The position numbers and the translations under genes are program-made. A model generated the notes under the pieces. The model was not told where the DNA came from. It saw nothing but the letters and a program-made list of their open reading frames with translations, and searched no databases. A stretch of DNA of 64,000 bases from JBCCDY01 sp039030555 (GTDB lineage: Bacteria; Bacteroidota; Bacteroidia; Cytophagales; Cyclobacteriaceae): positions 124,001 through 188,000 of the forward strand of contig JBCCDY010000002.1 of NCBI GenBank assembly GCA_039030555.1. Direction: 5' to 3'. This document shows, one piece after another, positions 17,431 to 27,927 of the stretch. Positions within the stretch are counted from its first letter, which is position 1. Each line of letters starts with the position of its first letter.

Positions 17431-20400
17431 ATGCTAAAAAAATTACTCAAGAATTATCTTTTTCTTATTGTTGTAATTGGATTATCTGAAATAGGGTATG
17501 CCCAGGTTACAGTAAGGGGAAAAGTTTTGGACGAGGCTGGTTTGCCGCTCCCCGGTGCAACTGTCCTTGAGAAAGGCACAACCAATGGAACCGTCACTGA
17601 TGCTGACGGGAATTATGCCATAAACGCCATTTCTCAAAATCCTGTTTTGGTATTTTCTTTTATCGGTTATAGCCCTCAGGAAATAGCGATAGGAGAAAGG
17701 AGTACAATTGACGTATCCATGGAACCTGATGTAGCACAACTTGAAGAAATAGTTGTTGTTGGTTATGGTACTGCTAAAAAATCGGAACTGATCGGTGCAG
17801 TATCTCAGATTAATTCGAAGCAAATCGAAGAATTACCTGTAGCTACTTTCGAGCAAGCCCTTTCAGGACAGATTTCCGGTATTCAGCTTAGGCAAACCGG
17901 CCAACCCGGTGGAGGTCCCGAAATACTGGTACGTGGAGTCAACTCAGTAGGTACCGGTGGTTCAAACGCACCCTTGTTCGTGATTGATGGATTTCCCATA
18001 GGCAGCACTAATGAACAAGGGGATAACTTCATTTTAAGCTCCATTTCACCTGATGAAATAGAATCCATCAGTGTATTAAAAGATGCTACTTCCAAGGCCA
18101 TCTATGGTTCCAGGGGTGCTGGAGGTGTTGTCATTATAACTACCAAGAAAGGTAGAATTGGAAAACCTAAGATCTCGTTTAATTCTTACTTCGGGATCCA
18201 GCAGATCCCCGATTATGAAAAACCTGATGTATTAAATGCAGCGGAATTAGCTCAAGTTAGAAGGGAAATGATTGAGGATGATATATTGGTAGAGCAAGGA
18301 AGAGAACCTACTTTAGAGGATATACCGGACGCTTTTCTTAACCCTGAACAATATGGGGAGGGTACTGACTGGTTTGATGAAATTACTCGTACTGCCTTCC
18401 AACAGAACTACAATATAAGTATTAGCGGAGGGACTGAAAATGTTAAATATGTCGTTTCAGGGAGCTACTTCGATCAGGAGGGTACTCTGATCGAATCTAA
18501 TTTTGAACGTTATAATTTCAGGGCGAATGTTGATGCGAAAATCAATGACAAAATCAGGTTTGGAGTCAGTATAGCTCCTTCCCATGCCGTCAGAGATCTT
18601 TCAGGGGCGGTGTCTGGAACGAATCAATTTAGTGTTTTTAGTGCCTTAACATCAAGTTCGTGGGCTGATCCAAGCGCACCTGTGATTAGGCCTGATGGTA
18701 CATTAAACACCACTACTCAGGGTGAGTTGATACCTTTTTTTACCGCTTCTCCAGTAGCAAGACTAACACTGACAGAAGATAGAAGAAGAACCAACCAGGT
18801 ACTCTTAAGTAATTATTTGGAGGTGGAATTTATTAAAGGGCTTGTGGCTAAATCAACACTAAATGTATTCTATACCGATAGAAGGACATTGAGGTTTAGT
18901 CCATCAATTTTGCCTGGAGATAATCTAACACCAAACCCTGAAGGTAGCGGACAAGCGGAAGCACGCTCTATAGATTTAGAAAATTTCAACCTGATCAATG
19001 AAAATACGATTACCTATAACACTAACATAAATAATGACCATGATATAACCGGACTGGTTGGTTTCAGTATAGAAAATCGCCAATCTGAAACTACAGAGTT
19101 TAGAACTCGAAATTTATTGGATGAGCGAATCCAGATCCCGAGATTTGATAATACCTCTCAGAACAATGTTGCTAATTTCCGAGAGTCATTTGCTGCATTT
19201 GGAGTTAACAATCTGGTATCCTTTTTTTCTAGATTAAATTACGCTTATAAAGACAAATACTATTTTACGGCAGCTTATAGAAGGGATGGTTCATCCAGGT
19301 TTGGTAGTGATGTAAGATTTGCAGATTTTCCAGCCGTCTCTGGTGCCTGGCGTATATCTTCCGAGCCGTTTTATCAAAATTCTGGTATTACCAATGTGAT
19401 CAACAATATTAGAGTAGAGGTCAGCTATGGTCTTTCGGGAAGTAACGCTATCGGAAACTTTCAGGCGCAGGGCCAAATAGATCCGGCAAACTATAACTTC
19501 GGTGCTAGAAGGGTTGGTAATACTTTTATACCGGCAACGGAAACAATAGGTAATTTTGTGGATGATCTTCCTAATACACAAGTAACATGGGAACAAACAA
19601 GACAATTGGATATTGGATTAGATATTGGCCTTCTTACCAATAAAATCAACATTGGAATTGATTTGTATAGGGCAGTTTCGGAAGACTTCCTGGCTAGTCT
19701 ACCTTTACCCAGATCTACAGGATTTGATAACATTATAAGCAATGTAGGTTCCATCGAAAATAAGGGTATTGAATTGGAAATTCGTACCACGGACCTGGTA
19801 CGAAATGGTAAATTCACCTATGATATCAACGCAAACTTAACAATTAATAGGAACGAGGTTCTGGAATTAGACAATACGCTTTTCAGAGGTGATGCGGGCA
19901 ATGGAAGCCAGTTTACCGTAACCCAGGAAGGAGAACCTGTTGGGCAGTTTCAAGGGCTATTAATCACAGGTTTATTTACGGAGGAAGAAATCAACGATCC
20001 GGATGTACCTAAATATGCCAATGCCCAGGTTGGCTCTATCAATTATGTTGATGCAGATGGGGATGGCCAATTGGAACAAGCAGAAGATTATGTAGTGATT
20101 GGCAATCCCTTACCAGATTTCATTTTCGGAATGACCCACAATTTCAGGTATGACAATTTTGATCTTCGAATAGTGATGGCTGGCGCCATAGGCCAGCAGA
20201 TCTATGAATTAAGAAGAGAAATACAAAGTAATTTCGATGGAGTATTTAACCTTCATAGAGAGGTGTTAGAGCGTTTTCGGCCTGGTGATGACCCCACAAC
20301 CAAAACGATACCGACTACTGTGGGTGAAACCAATCGTTGGAGGATACCCAGTACGGCTAGTGTATTTGATGCAAGCTATATGTTCGTAAGGAACATCACT

Positions 20401-20613
20401 TTAGGTTATAATGTACCTAAGGGGGTTTTTGGTAATTTTTTGAACTCTGCTAGGGTTTACGCTAGTGTCCAAAATCCCATCTTGTTTTCGGAATATGGTC
20501 GTGGAAATCCAGAGGTTAGCAGGGTTGGAGACAATGCTACCGTGAGAAATGTCAACAATGGACAATACCCGATTTCCAGGGTTTATACTTTAGGTTTTAA
20601 TGTGACTTTTTAA
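17431..20613 (+). CDS. SusC-like TonB-dependent outer-membrane transporter
   Basis: 1060 residues. It has a signal peptide (ending SEIGYAQ), a carboxypeptidase-regulatory-like beta sandwich (VRGKVLDEAGLPLPGATV, about residues 26-110), the plug domain (VVVGYGTAKKSELIGAVSQI to VVIITTKKGR, with the SusC hallmark PLFVIDGFPI), and a 22-strand beta barrel ending in the typical aromatic residue (YTLGFNVTF). Such proteins import oligosaccharides across the outer membrane with a SusD lid and energy from TonB. susD follows 9 bases later. The substrate is probably a sulfated galactose- and rhamnose-containing glycan, judged from the enzymes downstream. Confidence 0.96.
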   Translation: MLKKLLKNYLFLIVVIGLSEIGYAQVTVRGKVLDEAGLPLPGATVLEKGTTNGTVTDADGNYAINAISQNPVLVFSFIGYSPQEIAIGERSTIDVSMEPDVAQLEEIVVVGYGTAKKSELIGAVSQINSKQIEELPVATFEQALSGQISGIQLRQTGQPGGGPEILVRGVNSVGTGGSNAPLFVIDGFPIGSTNEQGDNFILSSISPDEIESISVLKDATSKAIYGSRGAGGVVIITTKKGRIGKPKISFNSYFGIQQIPDYEKPDVLNAAELAQVRREMIEDDILVEQGREPTLEDIPDAFLNPEQYGEGTDWFDEITRTAFQQNYNISISGGTENVKYVVSGSYFDQEGTLIESNFERYNFRANVDAKINDKIRFGVSIAPSHAVRDLSGAVSGTNQFSVFSALTSSSWADPSAPVIRPDGTLNTTTQGELIPFFTASPVARLTLTEDRRRTNQVLLSNYLEVEFIKGLVAKSTLNVFYTDRRTLRFSPSILPGDNLTPNPEGSGQAEARSIDLENFNLINENTITYNTNINNDHDITGLVGFSIENRQSETTEFRTRNLLDERIQIPRFDNTSQNNVANFRESFAAFGVNNLVSFFSRLNYAYKDKYYFTAAYRRDGSSRFGSDVRFADFPAVSGAWRISSEPFYQNSGITNVINNIRVEVSYGLSGSNAIGNFQAQGQIDPANYNFGARRVGNTFIPATETIGNFVDDLPNTQVTWEQTRQLDIGLDIGLLTNKINIGIDLYRAVSEDFLASLPLPRSTGFDNIISNVGSIENKGIELEIRTTDLVRNGKFTYDINANLTINRNEVLELDNTLFRGDAGNGSQFTVTQEGEPVGQFQGLLITGLFTEEEINDPDVPKYANAQVGSINYVDADGDGQLEQAEDYVVIGNPLPDFIFGMTHNFRYDNFDLRIVMAGAIGQQIYELRREIQSNFDGVFNLHREVLERFRPGDDPTTKTIPTTVGETNRWRIPSTASVFDASYMFVRNITLGYNVPKGVFGNFLNSARVYASVQNPILFSEYGRGNPEVSRVGDNATVRNVNNGQYPISRVYTLGFNVTF

Positions 20614-20622
20614 TCTAACATC

Positions 20623-22140
20623 ATGAAAAGACTAATTTTAATTATACTGATATCGGTAGGCTGTTTTACAAGCTGTGATGATTTTCTTGACGTCACCCCA
20701 AGGGCATTTATAACCCCATCTAATTTTTACCAATCGGAGGATGATTTTGATCGAGCGGTTGCAGGTATTTATCAAAGAAATCGATCTTTATTTAATAGTT
20801 TGATGTGGCAGTTTGGAGAAATGCGTTCTGATAACACCTCTTTCTTCTTCAATCCGAATGACAGAGGTGGATTCCGTGTGGAAAACATTGACCTTTTTTT
20901 AATGAATACCGATAATGGAAGGGTTGCTGAATTTTGGAATAGTTTATACAATGGTATTTCTCGATGCAATTATGTGCTTTTGCAAATCGATGATGTCCCC
21001 TTCATAAACGAGGAAAATAGAGAAATTCGTCGAGCTGAGGCTCTATTTTTGAGATCCTGGTTTTATTTTATTCTGGTGCAGTTGTGGAGTGATGTACCTA
21101 TTTCTAATGCGATCATTAATACACCTGAAGAAGGTCTGACCGATGAATTCACGGATACAAGACCCGCTGAGGATGTTTACGAGTTCATTCTGGAAGATGT
21201 TCAAACAGCAATTGACATACTTCCACAATGGGAAGGTGCCGACCTGGGTCGTGCCTCAAGAGGAGCCGCTTTAATGCTCAAAGCAAAAATGTATATGGCT
21301 CTTCAGGAGTTTGAAAATGCTATTCCATTACTGGAGGAAATGCAAACGCTCAATTACGGTTTGTTAGATAATTATGCAGATATTTTTGACCCTGCCAACA
21401 AGAACCATATGGAATCGGTGTTTGAGATCCAGTACTCATTTGCCTTAAACCAATCATCTAATTTTCTATCGGCTTTTGTTCCCTGGAATAGTGGTACCGA
21501 AATTTTAGGGCTTGGACAAAATGCAGGTCCAACAGCAGGTCGAAATCAACCCACCACAGACATAATCAATGAATACCGGGATACGGATGTTAGAAAGGAA
21601 GTGGGCATTGCAAATTTCATCGTTCTCAATGATGAAGATGATGATTCTGATAATGATACCATTCCTTATCTAGGTAAGTATGCTTTCCCATTCGAAGATA
21701 TTGGAGCTCAAGATGTAAACTGGCCTATGTTCAGGTTTGCAGATGCACTACTCATGTTAGCGGAATCTTTGAATGAAGTCAATGCGCTTGATCAAAATGC
21801 TATAGGAATTGTAAACATTATTAGGCTGAGGGCTGGTGTACCCCCTTTATCGGACGCCAGTAACGACTCTTCTTTAATAGTCAGCTCTCAAGAAGAACTG
21901 AGACAAGCAATTTACAGGGAACGGAGGTTAGAGCTTGCTTTTGAGAATCACAGGTGGTTTGACCTTTTAAGAACGGGTGAGGCAGAAGAGGTTATGATAG
22001 CCCATGGTATTCAAGAGGAGGAGGAAAAAGGTTCTACCATAGTAGTTCCGGGTGCTTATAGTAATATAAGAACAGTTTTACCTATACCTTTTGTACAGGT
22101 GCGGGATTTTGGGACTGAGCAAGCTGAAGTTTGGAGATAA
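20623..22140 (+). CDS. SusD/RagB-family surface glycan-binding lipoprotein
   Basis: 505 residues. The lipoprotein signal (LILIILISVGCFTSC, Cys about 18) is followed by DDFLDVTPRAFITPSNFYQSEDDFDRAV, the standard SusD start. The C-terminal region holds INIIRLRAGVPPL and YRERRLELAFENHRWFDLLRTGEAEEVM, the RagB/SusD signature. The protein forms the lid of the SusC transporter at the cell surface. It is in one operon with susC (9-base gap), and the T9SS protein follows 22 bases later. Confidence 0.95.
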   Translation: MKRLILIILISVGCFTSCDDFLDVTPRAFITPSNFYQSEDDFDRAVAGIYQRNRSLFNSLMWQFGEMRSDNTSFFFNPNDRGGFRVENIDLFLMNTDNGRVAEFWNSLYNGISRCNYVLLQIDDVPFINEENREIRRAEALFLRSWFYFILVQLWSDVPISNAIINTPEEGLTDEFTDTRPAEDVYEFILEDVQTAIDILPQWEGADLGRASRGAALMLKAKMYMALQEFENAIPLLEEMQTLNYGLLDNYADIFDPANKNHMESVFEIQYSFALNQSSNFLSAFVPWNSGTEILGLGQNAGPTAGRNQPTTDIINEYRDTDVRKEVGIANFIVLNDEDDDSDNDTIPYLGKYAFPFEDIGAQDVNWPMFRFADALLMLAESLNEVNALDQNAIGIVNIIRLRAGVPPLSDASNDSSLIVSSQEELRQAIYRERRLELAFENHRWFDLLRTGEAEEVMIAHGIQEEEEKGSTIVVPGAYSNIRTVLPIPFVQVRDFGTEQAEVWR

Positions 22141-22162
22141 TACAGAATTAGATTTACGAATC

Positions 22163-25100
22163 ATGATAAAAAAATTACTATTCTTTATATTTTTTATTTG
22201 CCTTTCAACAGCGCAGATAACGGCACAGGTAATCGCTTCTGATAACTTTGACAGCTATACTCCTAGTAACAACATTGGGGGAGGCACAGGTGGTACTGGC
22301 TGGGCTGCTCCCTGGGAAATTATTACAGGAGATGACAAAGCCGTCATTGCTGATTCCATTAAGAATTTCAGGACTGGTATTGCCACTGGAACGGTACTGG
22401 ATGTTGACTTTTTGGAGGCTGGCAACAATGTGCGAATGGATCGTAGGTTAGCTACACCCATCACTGATGATGGCAATACTTATTGGCTAGCGTTTGATGC
22501 TAATTATGAGGGAACAGTCGGAGGAAATGCGAGCGTGGTGTCCTTTGCTAATACAGCGGCAACGGCTCCGGGAGGACCTGATGGTCAGCTTATTATTTTC
22601 GGAAGAGTTGCCCAAGGTGATGGTCAGAGTTTTGGTGTAGGTTTTAATAGTGGAAATAACAGGGCGTCTACACCTAAAGCTTCCGGAGCACATTGGATAG
22701 TTGCAAAACTGGAGTTTTCTGGTGATGCTGCTGAAGATACGGTATATCTTTTTATAAATCCTGATCCTTCAATTGAACCTACCAATGATATGGCAGATGC
22801 CAAATTTGGTTCCACTGCCCTGAATGATGGTTTTGATGGTATTTTCATCAAAAACGAGGGAACTGTAGGTGTTCGGACCACTTATGATAATCTAATTCTA
22901 GGAAATAATTTTTCGGACGTGTTTCCGACTGGAACTAATACAGTACCATTATACCGGCCCGTTATCGAGAAGTTCGACTATACCGCTGGAACTGGCTTAA
23001 ATGGCCAGGGAGTTATGGGAGATGGTTGGTCTGGCGGATGGGATCTCATTGGCGGATCAGATGTAATCATTCAAGAAGGAGGTATTCAAAACCCTAACAT
23101 TTTGGTTTCTACATCGTCAAACAAAGTACTTTTTGATCAGACCGTGGGCGCCACTAGAATTCAGAGAGAGTTGAGTGAAACTTATGAGGATAATGGTTTG
23201 ACTTATTGGTTTAGTTTTTTTGCTGATTTTACTGACGCTGCTAATGGCCATGTAATGAACGTTATGCTTATCAATAGTGAATCGGAACAGATGGAAGCAA
23301 GTGGGCCTAATGGTCAATTTTTGCAAATTGGAAAATCTCCAACCGATCTCAGATTAGGTGTCGGTACTGTTAGGCCAGGGTTTCAATTTGTGGACAGCCT
23401 CATAGACTTGGCCAATCAGCCACATTGGTTTGTAGCCAGAATTGAAATGAGTGGGGATGATGAAGCAGATACTGTTAGGTTATTCTTGAATCCTACGCCG
23501 GGAGTTGAGCCTCAGGTGGGTGAAGAAGATATCATCTTTGCAGCTCCATCTTTGAATGACGGTTGGCAGGCAGTGGGTATTAAAATCGAGGGTAATCCAC
23601 CTACGCTTAGCTCAAATATTGATGAGGTTTACCTTGGACTCAGCTTTGATGAGGTTACACCAGGCGATCTGATCTCAGTCAATTTTCCCGATCCAGCTTT
23701 TGATAATTTTGATTATGCAGAATCTACACCATTAAGCCCTTCTGATTCTATAGGAACAGCTGAAAATGGTTGGAGCGGGCCATGGAAAAGTAGGATAGGT
23801 TCAACGATTATTGAAGAAGATAGTATCATTAATCCATTTAACAATAGCGCTACTACCTTGAATTCATTGGCGATGGACAATAATGGAGAACTCCGGTTAT
23901 TTAGAGAATTATCCTCTTTTTATGAGGATAATGGCCTTACGTATTGGTTTGGGTTTTGGATGGATATTGATTTTAATGGAACAGGCGAAGTGATGCAGGT
24001 AATCCTTGGCGATACAGATGCATTGGGAACGGGTGGACCCGGTGGTCAATTTTTAAGGACTGGCCGTAATTTTGATAGCGGAAATATCGTTTCATTTTCG
24101 GGTGATGGTACCCACGATACAGGTGTTAGCGCAGATACAGCGCGCTGGGTGGTCATGAAAATTCAGACGAATGGAAATAGCGCTGCCGATTCGGTAAAAA
24201 TCTTTGTAGACCCATCACCGGATGAGGAACCGGAAGACGCTACTGTTAGTGTTGCTTTCGCTACTAATGCCCTTAATAATGGATGGAATGGGGTTATCGT
24301 AAAAACTTCTGGTGTAATAGATGGCTCGGGCGGAGAAACTTCTGTAGAGGGAATAGTGGATAACATTTATATAGGTACCTCATTTGATGATATTGTTCCA
24401 AATGACCTTGTAGATGTAACTCCGTTTTTTACAGCAGGGCCGGCCTACGAACCTTTCAATTACGATTCTTCTATAGATTTGGCGGGTAATGGGATACGCA
24501 GGGACGGTTTTGGTGGACCGTGGAGAAGGTCTTCAGGTGATACTGTAATTATCGATGCAGGAAGTATTGAGACAGAATTTACCATCTTTGAAGGGAATAA
24601 AGCCCTAATTAATTATGACACTTTGGCGGTAGCTTACGATCGTCCTCTTTCTGGGAGATTTGAAGACGATAGTAGTACCGTATGGGTGAGTTTTCTCATT
24701 GATTTTCGGGAAGTCACAAGAATTAGTACGGAAGGGTTCTTAACGTTGATGAACGGCGAAGAAGAAGTCATTTCATTTGGTAGGACTAGTGGTTTTAATA
24801 GAATTGGTTTGACCTGGGATCCTGAAATATTTCAATTCATCACAGATGTTTCTTCCGACGGAGAGCACTGGATTGTGGTGAGGATCGATATGTCCGGTGA
24901 TGATGAAGCAGAAGAAATCTATATGTGGGTAGATCCCCTACCTCAATTTCAACCTAACATTAACCAGGCTTCGACTTTCACTACGCCTGAATTCGATCAA
25001 CGTTTAACAATTAATGACGGATTTGATGGTATCAGGATAAATATACGAGGTGGTACACCTTTTTCTATGTCTATAGATGAAATTCGACTAGGTTTTAGTT

Positions 25101-26179
25101 TTTCTGACGTCTCAACAATAGAGGAAGAAATTCCTGAAAATACCATAGCAAGGGATCAGTTTCAATATGGCGTTGGAGATCCATTATTGGGACTAGGTGG
25201 AGAAGGTTCACAATGGGGAGGTTCCTGGGAAGACGGATTCGGTGCAGGTGGCCCAGCTATAATAGGTGAAGGTAGTCTCAGCAATGGCTCAAATCTCCAA
25301 ACGGATGGTAACCATGTAGTGCTGGATCATAACACGGAGACCCAAGTAAGGTTGGATCGGGAGCTGGCAGAACCTGTTGAAGATGATGGTAATGAATACT
25401 GGGTAAGTTTTCTTGCCCGGTTCGAATCTGTTGGTTTAACGAATGTGGTTTATTTGTCTTTCATAAATAATAGGGATTTCGGTGGCCAGAATGTCCAGCG
25501 GGTAGGTATCGGAAAGATTTTTGAACAGTCTACGGTTGGATTATTTAGCAGGTCCGATCCCAATACTACAAGTGCTATTCCTATTGATGACGGGAGTACT
25601 AAATGGTATCTTGGGAGACTTCAGTTTTCAGGAGATACTCTGCCAGATATACTCTCGGTATGGGTCGATCATAATCCGGAAGAACAACCTGATTTAGAAA
25701 ATCCTGATCTGGTTTTAGAAACAACTGCACTTAATCAGGGTTTTCAAAGCTTCCAGTTTAGAGCAGAAAGTGCAGGTACTATTGTGCAGACACAATTTTT
25801 CGTAGACGAATTGAGATTTGGAACAACTTATGAGTCTGTTGCCCCTACGGAGGGAACAGGTGGAGGAGGTATTGTCACAGGAATTGATGATCTTTTAGAT
25901 AACGCCTTTAAGCTCACAAATTATCCGAATCCATTTACGGATAACACCACGATACAGTATGAATTGGAGGAAACAGGCGAAGTTAAACTCTCCATAATAA
26001 ATTTACAGGGTCAGGAAGTAACCGTTCTATATGAAGGAAGACAGTCTCCTGGAAACCACACAGTCAACTGGGATGGTTCTAATGGAAACTCCGTAAAGAT
26101 TCCTTCTGGATTGTATTTCTATCGATTAGAAAGTAATGGACAGTCGGTAATTAAACGAATGATCTATTTGCAGGACTAA
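22163..26179 (+). CDS. Large secreted protein with five tandem LamG-like repeats and a T9SS sorting domain
   Basis: 1338 residues from the ATG at 22163, which directly precedes a good signal peptide (MIKKLLFFIFFICLSTAQITAQ). Five repeats of about 240-250 residues begin near residues 23, 265, 509, 759 and 993. Each has the order F[DN]Y, GGW, EDNGLTYW[FV]SF, HW[FI]V, SGDDEADTVRLFLNP, LNDG[WF][DQ], [ID]DE[VI]xLGxSF, which suggests a concanavalin-like jelly roll with a glycan-binding role. Residues about 1250-1338 (LTNYPNPFTDNTTIQYELEE to YFYRLESNGQSVIKRMIYLQD) are a type A T9SS C-terminal sorting domain. It sits directly after susD, in the position of a surface glycan-binding protein. I do not recognise the repeat as a named family; enzymatic activity is not excluded. 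Confidence 0.85.
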   Translation: MIKKLLFFIFFICLSTAQITAQVIASDNFDSYTPSNNIGGGTGGTGWAAPWEIITGDDKAVIADSIKNFRTGIATGTVLDVDFLEAGNNVRMDRRLATPITDDGNTYWLAFDANYEGTVGGNASVVSFANTAATAPGGPDGQLIIFGRVAQGDGQSFGVGFNSGNNRASTPKASGAHWIVAKLEFSGDAAEDTVYLFINPDPSIEPTNDMADAKFGSTALNDGFDGIFIKNEGTVGVRTTYDNLILGNNFSDVFPTGTNTVPLYRPVIEKFDYTAGTGLNGQGVMGDGWSGGWDLIGGSDVIIQEGGIQNPNILVSTSSNKVLFDQTVGATRIQRELSETYEDNGLTYWFSFFADFTDAANGHVMNVMLINSESEQMEASGPNGQFLQIGKSPTDLRLGVGTVRPGFQFVDSLIDLANQPHWFVARIEMSGDDEADTVRLFLNPTPGVEPQVGEEDIIFAAPSLNDGWQAVGIKIEGNPPTLSSNIDEVYLGLSFDEVTPGDLISVNFPDPAFDNFDYAESTPLSPSDSIGTAENGWSGPWKSRIGSTIIEEDSIINPFNNSATTLNSLAMDNNGELRLFRELSSFYEDNGLTYWFGFWMDIDFNGTGEVMQVILGDTDALGTGGPGGQFLRTGRNFDSGNIVSFSGDGTHDTGVSADTARWVVMKIQTNGNSAADSVKIFVDPSPDEEPEDATVSVAFATNALNNGWNGVIVKTSGVIDGSGGETSVEGIVDNIYIGTSFDDIVPNDLVDVTPFFTAGPAYEPFNYDSSIDLAGNGIRRDGFGGPWRRSSGDTVIIDAGSIETEFTIFEGNKALINYDTLAVAYDRPLSGRFEDDSSTVWVSFLIDFREVTRISTEGFLTLMNGEEEVISFGRTSGFNRIGLTWDPEIFQFITDVSSDGEHWIVVRIDMSGDDEAEEIYMWVDPLPQFQPNINQASTFTTPEFDQRLTINDGFDGIRINIRGGTPFSMSIDEIRLGFSFSDVSTIEEEIPENTIARDQFQYGVGDPLLGLGGEGSQWGGSWEDGFGAGGPAIIGEGSLSNGSNLQTDGNHVVLDHNTETQVRLDRELAEPVEDDGNEYWVSFLARFESVGLTNVVYLSFINNRDFGGQNVQRVGIGKIFEQSTVGLFSRSDPNTTSAIPIDDGSTKWYLGRLQFSGDTLPDILSVWVDHNPEEQPDLENPDLVLETTALNQGFQSFQFRAESAGTIVQTQFFVDELRFGTTYESVAPTEGTGGGGIVTGIDDLLDNAFKLTNYPNPFTDNTTIQYELEETGEVKLSIINLQGQEVTVLYEGRQSPGNHTVNWDGSNGNSVKIPSGLYFYRLESNGQSVIKRMIYLQD
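22228..25860 (+). repeat. Five in-frame repeats of about 730 bp encoding tandem domains
   Basis: The repeats start near 22228, 22957, 23690, 24440 and 25140. They are recognisable at protein level but are well diverged at DNA level, so the duplication is old and kept as folded domains rather than being a recent tandem expansion. Confidence 0.75.
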
Positions 26180-26324
26180 ACTTATTCAGCGCTGGATATC
26201 TTTAAAAGCTTGTTTCAGAAGTAATGCTCTTTATACTTTAGCAAGGATGGGGTTAGCTTTTGAAGCAGCTTTTTTACCGAAGGAAGAAATCGGAATTTCC
26301 TAATGAATTTAATGATGTTAAGAT

Positions 26325-27860
26325 ATGACGAGATGTAACGATATTAAAGCCTTTAAATCAGAATTGATTTTGGAAAAAAAGAAGTCTAACCCTTATTTTT
26401 TTTTTATTGCTATCAACCTCATACTCTTTAGCTTTATAGGCTGCCAGGAAGATAATACTGGTCAACGAACCAATGGACAAGGAAATACTCTCGATGATCC
26501 TGTTGTTTCTCAGCCAGCCAGTCAGCCAAACATCATATTTCTATTAACAGACGATCAGCGTTTTGATGCGCTCAGTTTTGCTGGTAATCCTGTCCTTCAA
26601 ACCCCTCACATAGATTCATTGGCCCAGAACGGGGTGTATTTTAACAATGCCTATGTTACTACCTCTATATGTGCTATGAGCAGAGCCTCTATTCTAACAG
26701 GGCAATATGCAAGGCGCCACGATGTTTGGGACTTTGGAAAAAGTTTGACGGAAGAACAGCTCGATAATTCTTATCCTGGCTTAATGAAAAAAGCAGGCTA
26801 CACAACAGCCTTTGTAGGAAAATTTGGAGTTGGCAACGTACAGCAGGCCACTGCGGATAAATACTTTGATTATTGGGCTGGTTTTAATGGACAAGGTGCT
26901 TACGAATCTAATTATGAGGGACAGCCCATACATCTTACTGAAAAAATGGGTAATCAGGCATTGGACTTTCTGGATATGCAAGATAGCGTTGAGGCGCCTT
27001 TCCTTCTTTCTATGAGCTTTAAGGCCCCACATGTACAAGATGGCCATCCCGATATTTTTGTGTCCGATGAGCGATATAGAGGCTTGTATCAATCAGACCA
27101 GATCGAAGAACCCCTCGCGGCCGATGAAGCATACTATAATTATTTCCCCGATGAATTTATTACCAATAAAAACGGAGCTGAAAACGTAGCTAGAAAACGC
27201 TGGCACAACCGTTTTGGTACACCTGAAAAATTCCAAGAAAATGTAAAGAAATACTACGAGCTTATTCATGGAGTAGATGTAGTAGTTGGCCGTATTATGG
27301 ATAAACTTAATGAGCTTGATATGGCTGATAATACGGTAATAGTATTTACCAGTGATAATGGATTTTATTTCGGTGAGTATGGCTTTGCCGGCAAATGGTA
27401 TGGCAGTGACGTATCTATCAGAGTACCTATGATTATGTTTGACCCTCGCCCTAACGCTCCAAGAGGAGTAACAATTGATGAAATGGCCCTGAATATAGAT
27501 GTGGCCCCTACCTTGTTGTCTATTGCAGGAATAGATGCTCCTGACGTGATGCAGGGGGAGGATCTTACCCAACTCATTACAGTAAATGCGTCCAACTGGC
27601 GTCAGGACTTTTTATATGAGCACCTTTGGCCTTCATCAGATGCCTACTATATTCCAAGTACTGAAGGTGTAGTAACTGAGGGCCATAAATACATGAGGTA
27701 CTTCTTAAATAGGGATTTTGATAACGTAATGTTTGAAGAGTTCTATGATCGTGAACAAGATGCGGATGAAACTAATAATCGAATGGCTGACCCTACTTAT
27801 TCCTCTCAAATCAACCAACTAAAACAGAAGTTGGAGATAATGAGAGATGAAGCAAAATAA
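26325..27860 (+). CDS. Type I sulfatase (formylglycine-dependent), lipoprotein, with CAMSR motif
   Basis: 511 residues of the alkaline-phosphatase-superfamily sulfatase fold, hydrolysing sulfate esters on glycans. Metal-binding DD is in FLLTDDQRFDAL; the residue to be converted to formylglycine is C116 in the motif SICAMSRASILTGQYARRH. The usual core is C-x-P/A-S-R, so Met at the third position is unusual. Later conserved stretches are VIVFTSDNGFYFGEYG and KWYGSDVSIRVPM. A hydrophobic segment ending FSFIGC suggests a lipoprotein; from the ATG at 26325 the n-region is long, so a downstream TTG start is possible. It follows the T9SS protein and precedes a second sulfatase. Confidence 0.9.
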   Translation: MTRCNDIKAFKSELILEKKKSNPYFFFIAINLILFSFIGCQEDNTGQRTNGQGNTLDDPVVSQPASQPNIIFLLTDDQRFDALSFAGNPVLQTPHIDSLAQNGVYFNNAYVTTSICAMSRASILTGQYARRHDVWDFGKSLTEEQLDNSYPGLMKKAGYTTAFVGKFGVGNVQQATADKYFDYWAGFNGQGAYESNYEGQPIHLTEKMGNQALDFLDMQDSVEAPFLLSMSFKAPHVQDGHPDIFVSDERYRGLYQSDQIEEPLAADEAYYNYFPDEFITNKNGAENVARKRWHNRFGTPEKFQENVKKYYELIHGVDVVVGRIMDKLNELDMADNTVIVFTSDNGFYFGEYGFAGKWYGSDVSIRVPMIMFDPRPNAPRGVTIDEMALNIDVAPTLLSIAGIDAPDVMQGEDLTQLITVNASNWRQDFLYEHLWPSSDAYYIPSTEGVVTEGHKYMRYFLNRDFDNVMFEEFYDREQDADETNNRMADPTYSSQINQLKQKLEIMRDEAK

Positions 27861-27927
27861 AAACTAAACCCAGTTACTATCCAATGTTTCTGATGAACTT
27901 TTTTAAACCTTATATTTTATAAAATAT

